This document shows, one piece after another, positions 18,343-26,454 of a DNA stretch of 64,000 nt (within the stretch, counting starts at the first letter, position 1; the number at the start of each line of letters is the position of its first letter). The stretch is from positions 310,001-374,000 of the forward strand of contig JANQOX010000005.1 in the NCBI GenBank assembly GCA_028285625.1. The letters are read 5' to 3'. The stretch is from Myxococcota bacterium. Its GTDB lineage: Bacteria > Myxococcota_A > UBA9160 > UBA6930. Made by a program: the position numbers and the translations under genes. The notes under the pieces are model-generated. The model was not told the origin of the DNA, did not search any database, and worked only from the letters and a program-made list of their open reading frames with translations.

Positions 18343-18355
18343 CCGGGGAGCGCCG

Positions 18356-20176
18356 GTGTATCGCGCGCCGCATTGCGTGGTCTCACTGCTGTTGTTCGCA
18401 GCAGTGGGGGTCGCCGGGGCGTCTTCGGGCGCATCCGAGCTGCCGGACCGGGTCGTGCGTGCGGAACTCGTGCACGCCGAGGCGAATACCGGGACCTCGG
18501 CCGGGGGCCACGTGGCCCTGCGCATCGGCGACGACGTCTACGAGTACCAGTACGTCGCAGCCCGCGACCTGCTGCTGCTCGAGCGGCGCCCCTGGCACGA
18601 GTTCCACACCCGCTATGCGGAGCTCGAGAACCGCACGCTCCAGCGCCTGGCGTTCACCCCGATGGAGCCGGGTGCGCGCGCGCTGGCGGGCGAGCTCGAT
18701 CGCGCCTTGATCGCACAGGGCCGGCAGCTCGACCGGCTCGATGCGCGGGCCCTCGAGCTGCGCGTGCTGCGCGCTCTCGAAGCCGGGCGCAATCGCGTCG
18801 AAGTCCCCTACGGCCGCTGGGTGGCGGGCCCTCCCGAGAGCGATGCCGGTCGCGCGCTGCGTGCGGCGTTCGACCCGAACGAGCTCGCCGCAGAGCGTGC
18901 GCGCACCGAAGCGCTGCTCCATGCGACCGTGCTGCGGGTTCGAGGCGGTTCCGCAGAGGCGGGTGCCCACGGCCTCGGCGGGTCGGGTAGCGCCGAGACG
19001 CTGCGGGACGGGCTCTGGCGGCTGCTGGCACTGCAAGCGCTCGAGCAGTCACGCGGCGTGGGTCCTGACGTGCTGCGCGCCGCGGTGGGTCCGCCCCTCT
19101 CGCCCGAGGAGCGAGGGGTCCAGGGCGTCGTGGGTCGGGAGCAGGCGGCGCGGATTCGCAGGCTGCTGCGGTCCCCGCGACCGGACGCGGGCCGCGCGAT
19201 GCTGATCGCGATCGCGCGTCACCACGCCGCGTGGCATTCGAACGCGACCGGCGTCTTGCACGTGGTCGACGTTCTCGAGCCCGATGCACCGCGCGTCACG
19301 CCCGGCCAGGCGCATCGGTCGCGTCGACCCCTGGGCGCGTTGGACACGCGCTTCGCGGCGCTCGAGCGCGATGCACGCGCGCGGTTGGGGCGTGGCGCGA
19401 CCGGCGATGTGGCGCTTCGCCAGCTCGAGGGCGCGGTCTCGCACGCGCGCGAGCTGCGGGCGTACCTGGAGGGCGGGCGGCCTCCGCGGCTTGCGGCGGG
19501 CGCGGGGCCGCGGGGCACGCAGCCTGGCCTGGCGCGGCTGCCCGTCGTCCAGGCGACACCCGAGGGTCTCGCGGCCGCGCGCGCACGGGCCGGGGCCTTG
19601 CACGACGAGGCCGAGGCCGCGCTCGAAGACGGGCGACGCTACGCCCTGTTCTCGCGCAACTGCGCAACTGCGCTCCGCGGGCGCCTGCCGGGGGAGGCGA
19701 GCGTCTTCGACTTCGCGCCCTTCGCCCTGGCCGCGCGGGTGTCGGGCGACGCCGATGCCGTCGCTCGCGACGCCTCGCAGCGCGAGGTGCGCCTGGCGGC
19801 GATGCGCGCGCGCGAGGGCGCCTTGCGGGTGGGGCTGCGCGAGGCGAACACGATCACGGGCCGCATCCACCGCGACACCCTGCAGGAGGACGCCTTCCTC
19901 TTCTACACCGACGACGTGGCCTGGCCCTTGCGGCCGCTCCTGGGCCTGGCCAACGTCGGGGCCGGTCTGGTGGGGACGCTGGCCGGGGTGGTGGCCGTGC
20001 CCTTCGACCGTGGGTTCCTCGTCCACGCGGGGCTGCGCGGAATCTTCTACAGCGCGCCCGAGCTGGTCGGCGTGAACCTGCGCAAAGGCCGCTTCGTCCT
20101 GTCGGGCGAACTCGACGCCGGGGACGAACTGCTATCGTCTCGCCCCGCCTCGGGCCCGGGCACCGCCCGCCCGTAG
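18356..20176 (+). CDS. DUF4105 (Lnb-like periplasmic domain) protein, copy 1
   Basis: 606 aa with an N-terminal export signal ([20 protein letters not shown]). DUF4105 is defined by one conserved His and an Asn-Cys-Thr motif: here [17 protein letters not shown] with His52 and SRNCATAL with Cys436. His before Cys is the order expected for circularly permuted papain-like folds. A DUF4105 protein of Bacteroides, Lnb, was reported as a lipoprotein N-acyltransferase; this copy lacks an obvious C-terminal multi-pass membrane domain. The C-terminal block ([64 protein letters not shown]) is shared with the copy at 58,034. The long helical middle (about 110-420) is unidentified. GTG 18356 follows GGGGAG, right after the lipoprotein gene. 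Confidence 0.75.
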   Translation: MYRAPHCVVSLLLFAAVGVAGASSGASELPDRVVRAELVHAEANTGTSAGGHVALRIGDDVYEYQYVAARDLLLLERRPWHEFHTRYAELENRTLQRLAFTPMEPGARALAGELDRALIAQGRQLDRLDARALELRVLRALEAGRNRVEVPYGRWVAGPPESDAGRALRAAFDPNELAAERARTEALLHATVLRVRGGSAEAGAHGLGGSGSAETLRDGLWRLLALQALEQSRGVGPDVLRAAVGPPLSPEERGVQGVVGREQAARIRRLLRSPRPDAGRAMLIAIARHHAAWHSNATGVLHVVDVLEPDAPRVTPGQAHRSRRPLGALDTRFAALERDARARLGRGATGDVALRQLEGAVSHARELRAYLEGGRPPRLAAGAGPRGTQPGLARLPVVQATPEGLAAARARAGALHDEAEAALEDGRRYALFSRNCATALRGRLPGEASVFDFAPFALAARVSGDADAVARDASQREVRLAAMRAREGALRVGLREANTITGRIHRDTLQEDAFLFYTDDVAWPLRPLLGLANVGAGLVGTLAGVVAVPFDRGFLVHAGLRGIFYSAPELVGVNLRKGRFVLSGELDAGDELLSSRPASGPGTARP

Positions 20177-20223
20177 GCTGTCGCCCCCCGACGCCGTCGG
20201 CGCTCGCCGAAGCAGGAGACGAG

Positions 20224-21276
20224 ATGCGAAACCCCCGGAACATCGTGAAGCCCCTCGCCATCGGCGCGCCGACGCCGCCCCTCGAGATCCCGGTGCGCCC
20301 GTCGCGCATGATCCACTTCTTCGATCCCAGCAACGAGCGCATGGCGATCAAGGTGCCCGACATCGCCAAGAAGGTGGACATCCTGTTGGGCAACCTCGAG
20401 GACGCCATCGAGGTCAAGAACAAGGCCGCCGCGCGCGAGGGCTTCGTCAAGATCGCCAACGCCACGGACTTCGGCAGCACCCAGCTCTGGACGCGGGTCA
20501 ACAGCCTGGACAGCCCGTGGTTCCTCGACGACGTGATGACGATCATGGCCGAGGCGGGCGACAAGCTCGACGTCCTGATGGTGCCCAAGGTCGAGGGACC
20601 CTGGGACATCCACTACGTCGACCAGCTGCTCGCACAGCTCGAGGCCAAGCACGGTGTGCAGAAGCCGATCCTGGTGCACGCGATTCTCGAGACGGCCCTC
20701 GGTGTGGCCAACGTCGAGGAGATCGCGAAGGCCTCGCCCCGCATGCAGGGCATGTCGCTCGGTCCGGCCGACCTGGCCGCCTCGCGCCGCATGAAGACCA
20801 CGCGCGTGGGCGGCGGCCATCCGGGCTACCTCGTGCGCGAGGATCCGCCCGGTGGCGACGTCGATGCACCGCGCGCCATCGCCCAGCAGGACCTGTGGCA
20901 CTACACCATGGCGCGCATGGTCGATGCCTGCGCGGCCACCGGCATCCTGCCCTTCTATGGCCCGTTCGGCGACATCAAGGATGCCGTCGCCTGCGAGGAC
21001 CAGTTTCGCAACGCCTTCCTGATGGGCTGCGTCGGGGCCTGGTCCCTGCATCCGGGCCAGATCGACATCGCGCGGCGCGTGTTCAGCCCGCCGCCGGACG
21101 AGGTGGCGTGGGCCGTGCGCGTGATCGACGAAATGGGCGACGGCTCCGGCACCGTGATGATCGACGGCAAGATGCAGGACGACGCCACGGTGAAGCAGTG
21201 CAAGGTGATGGTGGAGTTGGCGAAGCTCATCGCCGAGCGCGACGAGGACATGGCCAAGGCCTACGGCATGGCCTGA
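20224..21276 (+). CDS. HpcH/HpaI-aldolase/citrate-lyase family CoA-ester lyase
   Basis: 350-aa TIM-barrel lyase of the CitE/malyl-CoA lyase group, cytoplasmic. Recognisable blocks are [17 protein letters not shown] (metal/CoA region, about 58-74), [35 protein letters not shown] with the metal-binding Glu, and [15 protein letters not shown] with the metal-binding Asp. LHPGQIDIA near the C-terminus is also typical. The length and motifs favour an L-malyl-CoA/beta-methylmalyl-CoA lyase or malyl-CoA thioesterase over citrate-lyase beta subunit; the substrate is not provable from sequence. GCAGGAGACGAG precedes ATG 20224. The MOSC gene starts two bases after its stop, so they share a transcript. 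Confidence 0.88.
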   Translation: MRNPRNIVKPLAIGAPTPPLEIPVRPSRMIHFFDPSNERMAIKVPDIAKKVDILLGNLEDAIEVKNKAAAREGFVKIANATDFGSTQLWTRVNSLDSPWFLDDVMTIMAEAGDKLDVLMVPKVEGPWDIHYVDQLLAQLEAKHGVQKPILVHAILETALGVANVEEIAKASPRMQGMSLGPADLAASRRMKTTRVGGGHPGYLVREDPPGGDVDAPRAIAQQDLWHYTMARMVDACAATGILPFYGPFGDIKDAVACEDQFRNAFLMGCVGAWSLHPGQIDIARRVFSPPPDEVAWAVRVIDEMGDGSGTVMIDGKMQDDATVKQCKVMVELAKLIAERDEDMAKAYGMA

Positions 21277-21278
21277 TC

Positions 21279-22088
21279 GTGGCCGACCCGGTTCGCGTCG
21301 GTACGGTCTCCGCGATCTGGCGATACCCCGTGCGCTCGCTGCGCGGGGAAGCACTTGCCGAGACGGCGGTGAGCGAGCTGGGCCTGCCCGGCGACCGCGC
21401 CCACGCGGTGATCGCGGCAGAGGACGGCCACGTGGCGGCGGCGGCCAAGGAGCCGCGTACCTGGGCCGGGCTGCTGGGCTTCGAGGCGCGGCTCGCGGGC
21501 GACGCCTCCGCCCACGGCGCTGCCCCTCCGGTGGAGCTGCGGCACGAGAGCGGCGAGGTGCTCCGCAGCGACGCAGCGGACTTCGACGCACGCTTCTCGA
21601 CGTTGCTCGGTCGAGAAGCGCACCTGTGGGCCGGCGACTGCCGCGGCGCGCTCTCGCACGCGGCGCGCCATGGGCAAGGGGAGCAGGGCGTACCCGAGCC
21701 GCCGTACCCCTCGGCGCCCCTCCATCTGCTCACGACCTCTTCCCTGGCCGCTGCGAAGGCGCATCATCCCGACGGCTGCTTCGAGCCCGTTCGCTTTCGC
21801 CCGAACCTCGTGGTGGATACCGGCGAGGCCCCGGTCTTCGCGGAGGCCGGGTGGGTCGGCGGGCGGCTGCACGTGGGCGACGCGGTCACGCTGCACGTGT
21901 TCAAGGAGTGCGAGCGTTGCGTGCTCACCACGCTCGCTCAGGACGGACTGCCCAAGGACACGCAGGTGCTGAAGACGGTGACCACCCACAACGGCACCAA
22001 CATGGGCATCTACTGCGCCGTTCCTCGGCCGGGAACGATCCGTGTGGGCGACGCAGTGTCCTTCGAGCCCGCGGAGGCTTCGGGGTAG
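21279..22088 (+). CDS. MOSC-domain (MOSC_N + MOSC) protein, 269 aa
   Basis: Molybdenum-cofactor sulfurase C-terminal family, related to YcbX and mARC proteins that carry Moco for reductive N-dehydroxylation or deliver sulfur. The MOSC_N beta barrel starts VGTVSAIWRYPVRSLRGEALAE. In the MOSC domain, RFRPNLVVDTG and FKECERCVLTTLAQDG carry the conserved cysteine pair with Cys in ERCVLTT as the Moco-ligand candidate. It continues with KTVTTHNGTNMGIYC. GTG 21279 begins two bases after the lyase stop. No partner reductase is adjacent, so the physiological substrate cannot be named. Confidence 0.85.
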   Translation: MADPVRVGTVSAIWRYPVRSLRGEALAETAVSELGLPGDRAHAVIAAEDGHVAAAAKEPRTWAGLLGFEARLAGDASAHGAAPPVELRHESGEVLRSDAADFDARFSTLLGREAHLWAGDCRGALSHAARHGQGEQGVPEPPYPSAPLHLLTTSSLAAAKAHHPDGCFEPVRFRPNLVVDTGEAPVFAEAGWVGGRLHVGDAVTLHVFKECERCVLTTLAQDGLPKDTQVLKTVTTHNGTNMGIYCAVPRPGTIRVGDAVSFEPAEASG

Positions 22089-22154
22089 TCGAACGGTCAC
22101 CGGAGCCCGGAGGCGGCGTGGTAGGCTCGGGCGAACCTCAACGAAGGGAGCCCC

Positions 22155-22598
22155 ATGCCTCAGAATCCTCCGGAAGGTGTGCCCCAGATCGTTCCCTACC
22201 TGAACTACCGCGACGTCGCAGCGGCCCTCGACTGGCTCGCCAAGAGCTTCGGTTTCGAGCAGCAGCTGACCATGCCCGGCCCCGACGGGGCCATCATGCA
22301 CGCCGAGATGACCCTTGGCGCCGGGCGCGTGATGATGGGTGCGGCCAGCGACGAGCAGGGCACCGCGAGCCCCGCCGATCTGCCCAAGGTGAACCAATCG
22401 CTCTACGTGTACGTGGACGACGTGGATGCGCACTGCGCCAAGGCCCGCGCCGCCGGTGCCGAGATCACCCAGGAACCCACCGACATGTTCTGGGGCGACC
22501 GCATGTACGCCGCGCTCGACGGCGAGGGCCATCACTGGACCTTCGCCACGCATCTGCGCGACGTCGCGCCCGAGGACTTGAAGCCGCCCGGGGCCTGA
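22155..22598 (+). CDS. VOC-family glyoxalase/bleomycin-resistance-like protein (PhnB-like)
   Basis: 147-aa protein with the vicinal-oxygen-chelate fold: two beta-alpha-beta-beta-beta units, starting VPQIVPYLNYRDVAAALDWLAKSFGFE and repeating at NQSLYVYVDDVDAHCAKARAAGAEI. It ends WTFATHLRDVAPEDL, the form of PhnB/YdcF-type members that often lack all canonical metal ligands. Candidate ligands are the His in IMHAEMTLG and Glu/His in the last strand (DGEGHHW). Function unknown; often a small-molecule binder. AAGGGAG precedes ATG 22155, with a TAGGCT -10-like box at about 22,122. Convergent with the GNAT gene. Confidence 0.85.
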   Translation: MPQNPPEGVPQIVPYLNYRDVAAALDWLAKSFGFEQQLTMPGPDGAIMHAEMTLGAGRVMMGAASDEQGTASPADLPKVNQSLYVYVDDVDAHCAKARAAGAEITQEPTDMFWGDRMYAALDGEGHHWTFATHLRDVAPEDLKPPGA

Positions 22599-22622
22599 GC
22601 GCCCGGTCGGCCGCGGCGCGCG

Positions 22623-23420
22623 CTAGTCGCGCGTCCGGTAGTGGTAGCGGTAGCGCGTGGCGAAGCCGGCCCGTTCGTAGAGCCGTCGTGCGCCGGCATT
22701 GCTCGACTCGACCTGCAGGTAGAGCCGTGCGCACCCGTGCGCGGCGGCCCAACGGGCGAGGCCCGAGAGCACGGCGCGGCCTGCGCCGCGCCCGCGGGAC
22801 GCGGACAGGGTGAGCATGGCAAAGATCCCGAGCCAGCCGGCGCCGGCGACGCCGAGGCCCACTGCCACCGGTTCGTCCTTCGCGCGCGCGAGGGCGAACA
22901 CCGGCCGCTCGCGCGCACGGCCGAGCAGCGCGCGGTAGCGTGCGATCGCCTCGCCCGCGAAGCGTCCCTGGTGCCCCGAGATGGCGAACCACGCCTCGGT
23001 GAGCTGCTCGTGCACCTCGGTCGTGATGCCGTCCGGCACGGCGAGCCCCGCGACGTCGCTTGCGTCGGCGGTCTGGATGCAGACGGGCGAGTGCAGGCGG
23101 TAGCCGCGCGCCTCGAGGCGTGCGTCGAGCCCTTGGGGCCGGGCGACCGGCGAAACCTGCAGCTTCGGCGGGAGGCCGCGCTCGGCGTAGAAGGCTTCGG
23201 TGCGCGCCATGCGCGCCTCGAAGTCGAGCGCCCCCGCAGCCCCGGTCCACGCCGAGTTCGCACGGTTGGTCACGCCACCCATGGCGCGCAGCCGCCAGCC
23301 GTCGCACGCGACGACCTCCTCGGCCTGCCAGGCCTCGTAGGCGAGTTGCTCGAGCGTGACGGCGAGGGCGTCCCCGCCCTCGGCGGGGCGGCCGTCGTCG
23401 GAGGCTATGCTGCGCGGCAT
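22623..23420 (-). CDS. GNAT-family N-acetyltransferase, 265 aa
   Basis: Acetyltransferase with an N-terminal extension (LEQLAYEAWQAEEVVACDGWRLRAMGGVTNRANSAWT) seen in two-domain GNATs related to MshD-type or amino-group acetylases. The C-terminal domain has the acetyl-CoA loop LSASRGRGAGRAVLSGLARWAAAHG (about 195-219) and the closing strands LQVESSNAGARRLYERAGFATRYRYHYR. The substrate is unknown. The only in-frame start that keeps the domain is ATG 23420. It shares CATG with the ATG of the divergent oxidoreductase gene, so each gene's 5' signals lie in the other's coding region. Confidence 0.82.
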   Translation of the reverse strand: MPRSIASDDGRPAEGGDALAVTLEQLAYEAWQAEEVVACDGWRLRAMGGVTNRANSAWTGAAGALDFEARMARTEAFYAERGLPPKLQVSPVARPQGLDARLEARGYRLHSPVCIQTADASDVAGLAVPDGITTEVHEQLTEAWFAISGHQGRFAGEAIARYRALLGRARERPVFALARAKDEPVAVGLGVAGAGWLGIFAMLTLSASRGRGAGRAVLSGLARWAAAHGCARLYLQVESSNAGARRLYERAGFATRYRYHYRTRD

Positions 23421-24270
23421 GAAGTTTGGACTCTACGGCATCAACGTGGGCCCCTGCGCCGACCCCGAAACCAGCGCCGCCGTGGCTCGCGCGGCCGAGG
23501 ATGCGGGCTTCGACTCGCTCTGGACGGCGGAGCACGTCGTGTTGCCCGATCCTCAGGTGCCGCCCTCGCCGGTGGGCCCGCGCGAGCGGCTGCTCGATCC
23601 GCTGGCGAGTCTCGCCTTCCTCGCCGGCCAGACGCGCACGGCGACGCTCGCCACAGGCATCGTGATCCTGCCCCAGCGCAACCCCGTGGTGCTGGCCAAG
23701 AACCTGGCTTCGATCGACGTGCTCTCGAAGGGGCGCCTCGCCTTCGGCGTCGGGGCCGGCTACCTCGAGCCCGAGTTTCGGGCCATTGGCGCCGACTACG
23801 AGGGCCGCGGCGCGCGCACCGACGAGTATCTCGAGGCGATCCTGGCGCTCTGGACCGAGGAGCAGCCGAGCTACGCCGGCGAGACGGTGTCGTTCTCGGG
23901 CATCGACGCCCACCCGCGGCCGGTGCAGACGCCGCACCCGCCGATCCTGGTGGGGGGCACCAGTGCACCGGCGCTGCGGCGCGCCCAGCGGTTCGGGGCG
24001 GGCTGGTACGGGTTTCTGCGCACGCCCGAAGCGACCGCCGAAGACCTGGCGGGGCTGGCCCGGGCAGCGGATGCGGTGTCGCGCCCTGCGGCCCTCGGCC
24101 GACTCGAGATCACGGTCACGCCCGCCCCCGGGATCGATGCCGAGGGCGCGGCGCGCTACCGCGACCTGGGGGTGGATCGGCTGGTGCTGCTGCCGCTCGC
24201 GCGCGACCGCGACGGACTGCTCGCCTTCGTGGACGCGGCCGGCGAGTCGCTGGTGCGCAAGCTGGCATGA
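23419..24270 (+). CDS. LLM-class F420-dependent oxidoreductase (TIGR03619-like)
   Basis: 283-aa luciferase-fold barrel starting KFGLYGINVGPC, with AAEDAGFDSLWTAEHVVLPDP (strand 2/helix 2), TATLATGIVILPQRNPVVLAKNLASIDVLS and GRLAFGVGAGYLEPEFRAIG. All are characteristic of F420-dependent LLM enzymes related to TIGR03619. The shorter C-terminus lacks a large insertion region. The substrate is unknown. ATG 23419 is preceded by a TATGCT box at 23406-23411, seven bases away, as in a leaderless transcript. An alternative ATG at 23407 sits too close to GGAGG. Its TGA overlaps the ATG of a second LLM gene (ATGA). Confidence 0.87.
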   Translation: MKFGLYGINVGPCADPETSAAVARAAEDAGFDSLWTAEHVVLPDPQVPPSPVGPRERLLDPLASLAFLAGQTRTATLATGIVILPQRNPVVLAKNLASIDVLSKGRLAFGVGAGYLEPEFRAIGADYEGRGARTDEYLEAILALWTEEQPSYAGETVSFSGIDAHPRPVQTPHPPILVGGTSAPALRRAQRFGAGWYGFLRTPEATAEDLAGLARAADAVSRPAALGRLEITVTPAPGIDAEGAARYRDLGVDRLVLLPLARDRDGLLAFVDAAGESLVRKLA

Positions 24271-25091
24271 GCGGCGGCCCGCCGATCCCGATCGGGGTGA
24301 CGCTGCGCAACATGGGGCCGCAGTCGTCGCGGGAGACACTTCGCGCCTGCGCGCACCATGCCGAGCAGGCGGGCGTAGACGCCGTCTGGATCACCGATCA
24401 CATCGCGATCCCGCCCGACGACGCCGAGGGGTCGGGGGGCCGCTACCTCGACCCGCTCACCACGCTCGCGTGGCTGGGGGGTGTGACCGAGCGCATCGGT
24501 CTCGGTACGGGCGTGCTGATCCTGCCCTACCGGCGGCCGCTCCCGACCGCCAAGGCAGTGGCCACGGTGCAGGAACTCACGGACGGACGCCTGCGTCTGG
24601 GCGTGGGCATCGGTTGGATGGAGCCGGAGTTTCGCGCGGTGGGGCAGGCGCGCCGCGACCGCGGCCGCGCCAGTGACGAGGCGCTGGCGCTGCTCGACCG
24701 CTGCTTTGCGGCCGACGAGGTGGAGGCGAACGGGCAGCCCTTCTTGTTCAAGCCCCGGCCGCCGAAGCCGCCGGTGTACGTGGGCGGGGGGCCGCCCCAC
24801 GCGCTCGAGCGCGCCGCCCGCCATGGCGACGGCTGGATGCCCATGGGGGGCGACCCCGAGAAGCTCGCGCCGGCGATCCGCGAGCTGCACCAACGCTTCG
24901 CCGAGGCGGGTCGCACGGGTGCCGAGGTGGTGCTGATGACGCGGCTTCCGGTAGAGGACGAAGCGGCCGCCCACGACCAGCTCGCGCGGCTGGCCGACGC
25001 CGGGGTCACCACCCTGGTGCAGGCCGTGCGCTACGACACCGCCGACGACTACCGCCGACAGGTCGAGCTGTTGGCGCCGCTCCTCGGCTGA
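24267..25091 (+). CDS. LLM-class F420-dependent oxidoreductase, second of a tandem pair
   Basis: 274-aa paralogue of the preceding gene and coupled to it (ATGA). Shared blocks are AEQAGVDAVWITDHIAIPPDD, RIGLGTGVLILPYRRPLPTAKAVATVQELTDGRLRLGVGIGWMEPEFRAVG and PPVYVGGGPPHALERAARHGDGWMPMGGDPE. The last block is a typical F420/FMN phosphate-binding region. The C-terminal DAGVTTLVQAVRYDTADDYRRQ is the final barrel strand. Co-translation of two LLM enzymes suggests a heteromer or two consecutive steps on one substrate; neither can be proved here. A PEP-CTERM gene on the opposite strand ends 12 bases later. Confidence 0.87.
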   Translation: MSGGPPIPIGVTLRNMGPQSSRETLRACAHHAEQAGVDAVWITDHIAIPPDDAEGSGGRYLDPLTTLAWLGGVTERIGLGTGVLILPYRRPLPTAKAVATVQELTDGRLRLGVGIGWMEPEFRAVGQARRDRGRASDEALALLDRCFAADEVEANGQPFLFKPRPPKPPVYVGGGPPHALERAARHGDGWMPMGGDPEKLAPAIRELHQRFAEAGRTGAEVVLMTRLPVEDEAAAHDQLARLADAGVTTLVQAVRYDTADDYRRQVELLAPLLG

Positions 25092-25103
25092 TCCGCTCGC
25101 TGC

Positions 25104-25877
25104 CTAGCGGCGTGCGCGCGCCGCGGCCGCACCCAGCAGGCCCAGGGCCAGCCACGACAGGAAGGCCGGCTCGGGCGCCGGCGGGGTCGGCGTGTCGTAG
25201 TAGAGGTTGTCGATCGCGCCCGAGCCGCCCATGCGGATCTCGATGCGGTCGAAGCCGGTCAGGCCCACGTCCGCCGCCGAGACCGGTGCGATGCGGTTGG
25301 CGGAGTTGTTGCCGTAGGCGAGGCCACGGTCGAACGCGCCGCCGGCCTCGAAGTCGGCCCAGGCGATGGTGAAGCTCGCGAGCCCGTCGTGGAAGACCAC
25401 GGCGCCGTCCTCGGCGGTGCGGCTCTCGACGTCGATCAGGTCGAAGCCGAAGGCGAGCACCGGCGCCGAGAAGACGAGCTCGATCACGCCGGCGGGGCGC
25501 GAGCCCTCGTCGTCGGGGTTGCTGCACACGCCCGTGCCGCAGCCCGCTCCGTTCTCCTGGATGATGAGCGCGTTGCCCAGGTCGGTGTTCGAGGGCAGGT
25601 TGCCACCGTTCCACGGCGGCCCGAGCAGGTCGCCGTCGGAGGTGCTGCCGCCGAACGTGGTGTCGAAGACCACCGCCAGATCCTCGCCCCCGCCCAGGTT
25701 GGTGACGCTGATCGACGCCAGCACGGTGTCCGCGGCGTACTGGGTGTTCACGACCGAGCCGTGGACGAAGCCGCGGGCCGGCTCATCGAAGGTGATCGTG
25801 ACGGCCTCGACAGGCGCCGAGGCCAGGGCAAACGTGCCGACGGCGAGGAGCGCCAGGGCGCGAGCGAAGCGGTTCAT
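25104..25877 (-). CDS. PEP-CTERM sorting-domain surface protein, 257 aa
   Basis: Exported protein with signal peptide (ALALLAVGTFALASAPVEA, cleavage near residue 25), a beta-rich middle and a C-terminal sorting signal: PEP motif in TPPAPEPAF, a hydrophobic helix LSWLALGLLGAAAA and a basic RARR end. The middle resembles the beta-jellyroll of many PEP-CTERM proteins (ITFDEPARGFVHGSVV; AFGFDLIDVESR; FDRIEIRMGGSGAIDNLYYD) and has a Cys pair in GAGCGTGVCSNPDDEG. In known systems an exosortase (EpsH-like) processes such signals; none is in the window. GGGAGA lies before ATG 25877. Function unknown, probably envelope or exopolysaccharide-associated. Confidence 0.85.
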   Translation of the reverse strand: MNRFARALALLAVGTFALASAPVEAVTITFDEPARGFVHGSVVNTQYAADTVLASISVTNLGGGEDLAVVFDTTFGGSTSDGDLLGPPWNGGNLPSNTDLGNALIIQENGAGCGTGVCSNPDDEGSRPAGVIELVFSAPVLAFGFDLIDVESRTAEDGAVVFHDGLASFTIAWADFEAGGAFDRGLAYGNNSANRIAPVSAADVGLTGFDRIEIRMGGSGAIDNLYYDTPTPPAPEPAFLSWLALGLLGAAAARARR

Positions 25878-25983
25878 GTCCCATCTCCCGGAAGCGCCGC
25901 CTGGGGGGTCGGCGCAGATGAAGTCCGGAAGTGGGTGATCGCGAGGGGCCCTCGGGTGACGCAAATCCCCCCGCGGGGGCTCG

Positions 25984-26298
25984 CTAGAGGTCGAGCTCGT
26001 CGAGTTCCCGGTTTCGCGTGGCCGTGCGGTCCTCGGTCAGCGACTCGACCTTGGCCACCAGGCGGTCGAGCCCCGAGGACTGTCCCTGCCCCTCGGGCAT
26101 CAGGAACCAGAGCACGAGGTAGGCGATCACGCCGGCCGCGTGCAGGCCCGGCAGGATCGTGAACAGCACGAAGCCCGCGCGCACCAGGGTGACCGGCAGC
26201 TCGAACTGCTCCGCCAGGCCGCCGCAGACGCCCGCGATCTTGCGGGGGCCGCTGCGGTGCCACTCTCGAAGGGGCTCGAAGCGGGTCGTCTCGTTCAT
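25984..26298 (-). CDS. PspC-domain membrane protein, 104 aa
   Basis: Small inner-membrane protein of the phage-shock PspC family: RKIAGVCGGLAEQFELPVTLVRAGFVLFTILPGLHAAGVIAYLVLWFLMPE (about 18-69). This has the GVCGGLAE hallmark and two membrane-embedded segments. A charged C-terminal tail (RLVAKVESLTEDRTATRNRELDELDL) follows, with a possible short coiled coil. GGGAGGATTCAGC precedes ATG 26298. No pspA or pspB partner is adjacent, so it may respond to envelope stress on its own. A tandem-repeat array separates it from the upstream DksA-like gene. Confidence 0.87.
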   Translation of the reverse strand: MNETTRFEPLREWHRSGPRKIAGVCGGLAEQFELPVTLVRAGFVLFTILPGLHAAGVIAYLVLWFLMPEGQGQSSGLDRLVAKVESLTEDRTATRNRELDELDL

Positions 26299-26370
26299 GC
26301 TGAATCCTCCCGGGGCGCTGACCCTGATACGGGCGGGCTCCCTTGGAGGTTCACCCGGCGATGGGCGCTC

Positions 26371-26454
26371 GGGATCAGCGTCCCCCCCAGGCTGGGGATC
26401 AGCGTTCCCCCAGGCTGAGAATCAGCGTTCACCCAGGCTGCGATCAGCGTTCCC
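26371..26454. repeat. 23/24-bp tandem repeat, 3.6 copies, spanning the DksA-like gene stop
   Basis: Copies start at 26371, 26395, 26418 and 26441. Each contains ATCAGCGT and the first three end CAGGCTG. On the reverse strand GGGAACGCTGATCCC in the unit is itself an imperfect hairpin. The partial last copy supplies the final codons and the TGA stop of the DksA-like gene. Confidence 0.8.

Noticed and set aside
14285..18373. A very long reverse-strand open frame (over 1,300 codons) antisense to the RND efflux genes
   Set aside because: It mirrors the third-position GC bias of the forward genes, has His/Arg/Gly-rich composition without motifs, and lies opposite well-supported RND and adaptor genes.
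26371..26454. CRISPR array
   Set aside because: Units are directly adjacent with no unique spacers and degenerate copies; no cas genes are present. The same applies to the arrays at 9.3 and 45.7 kb.
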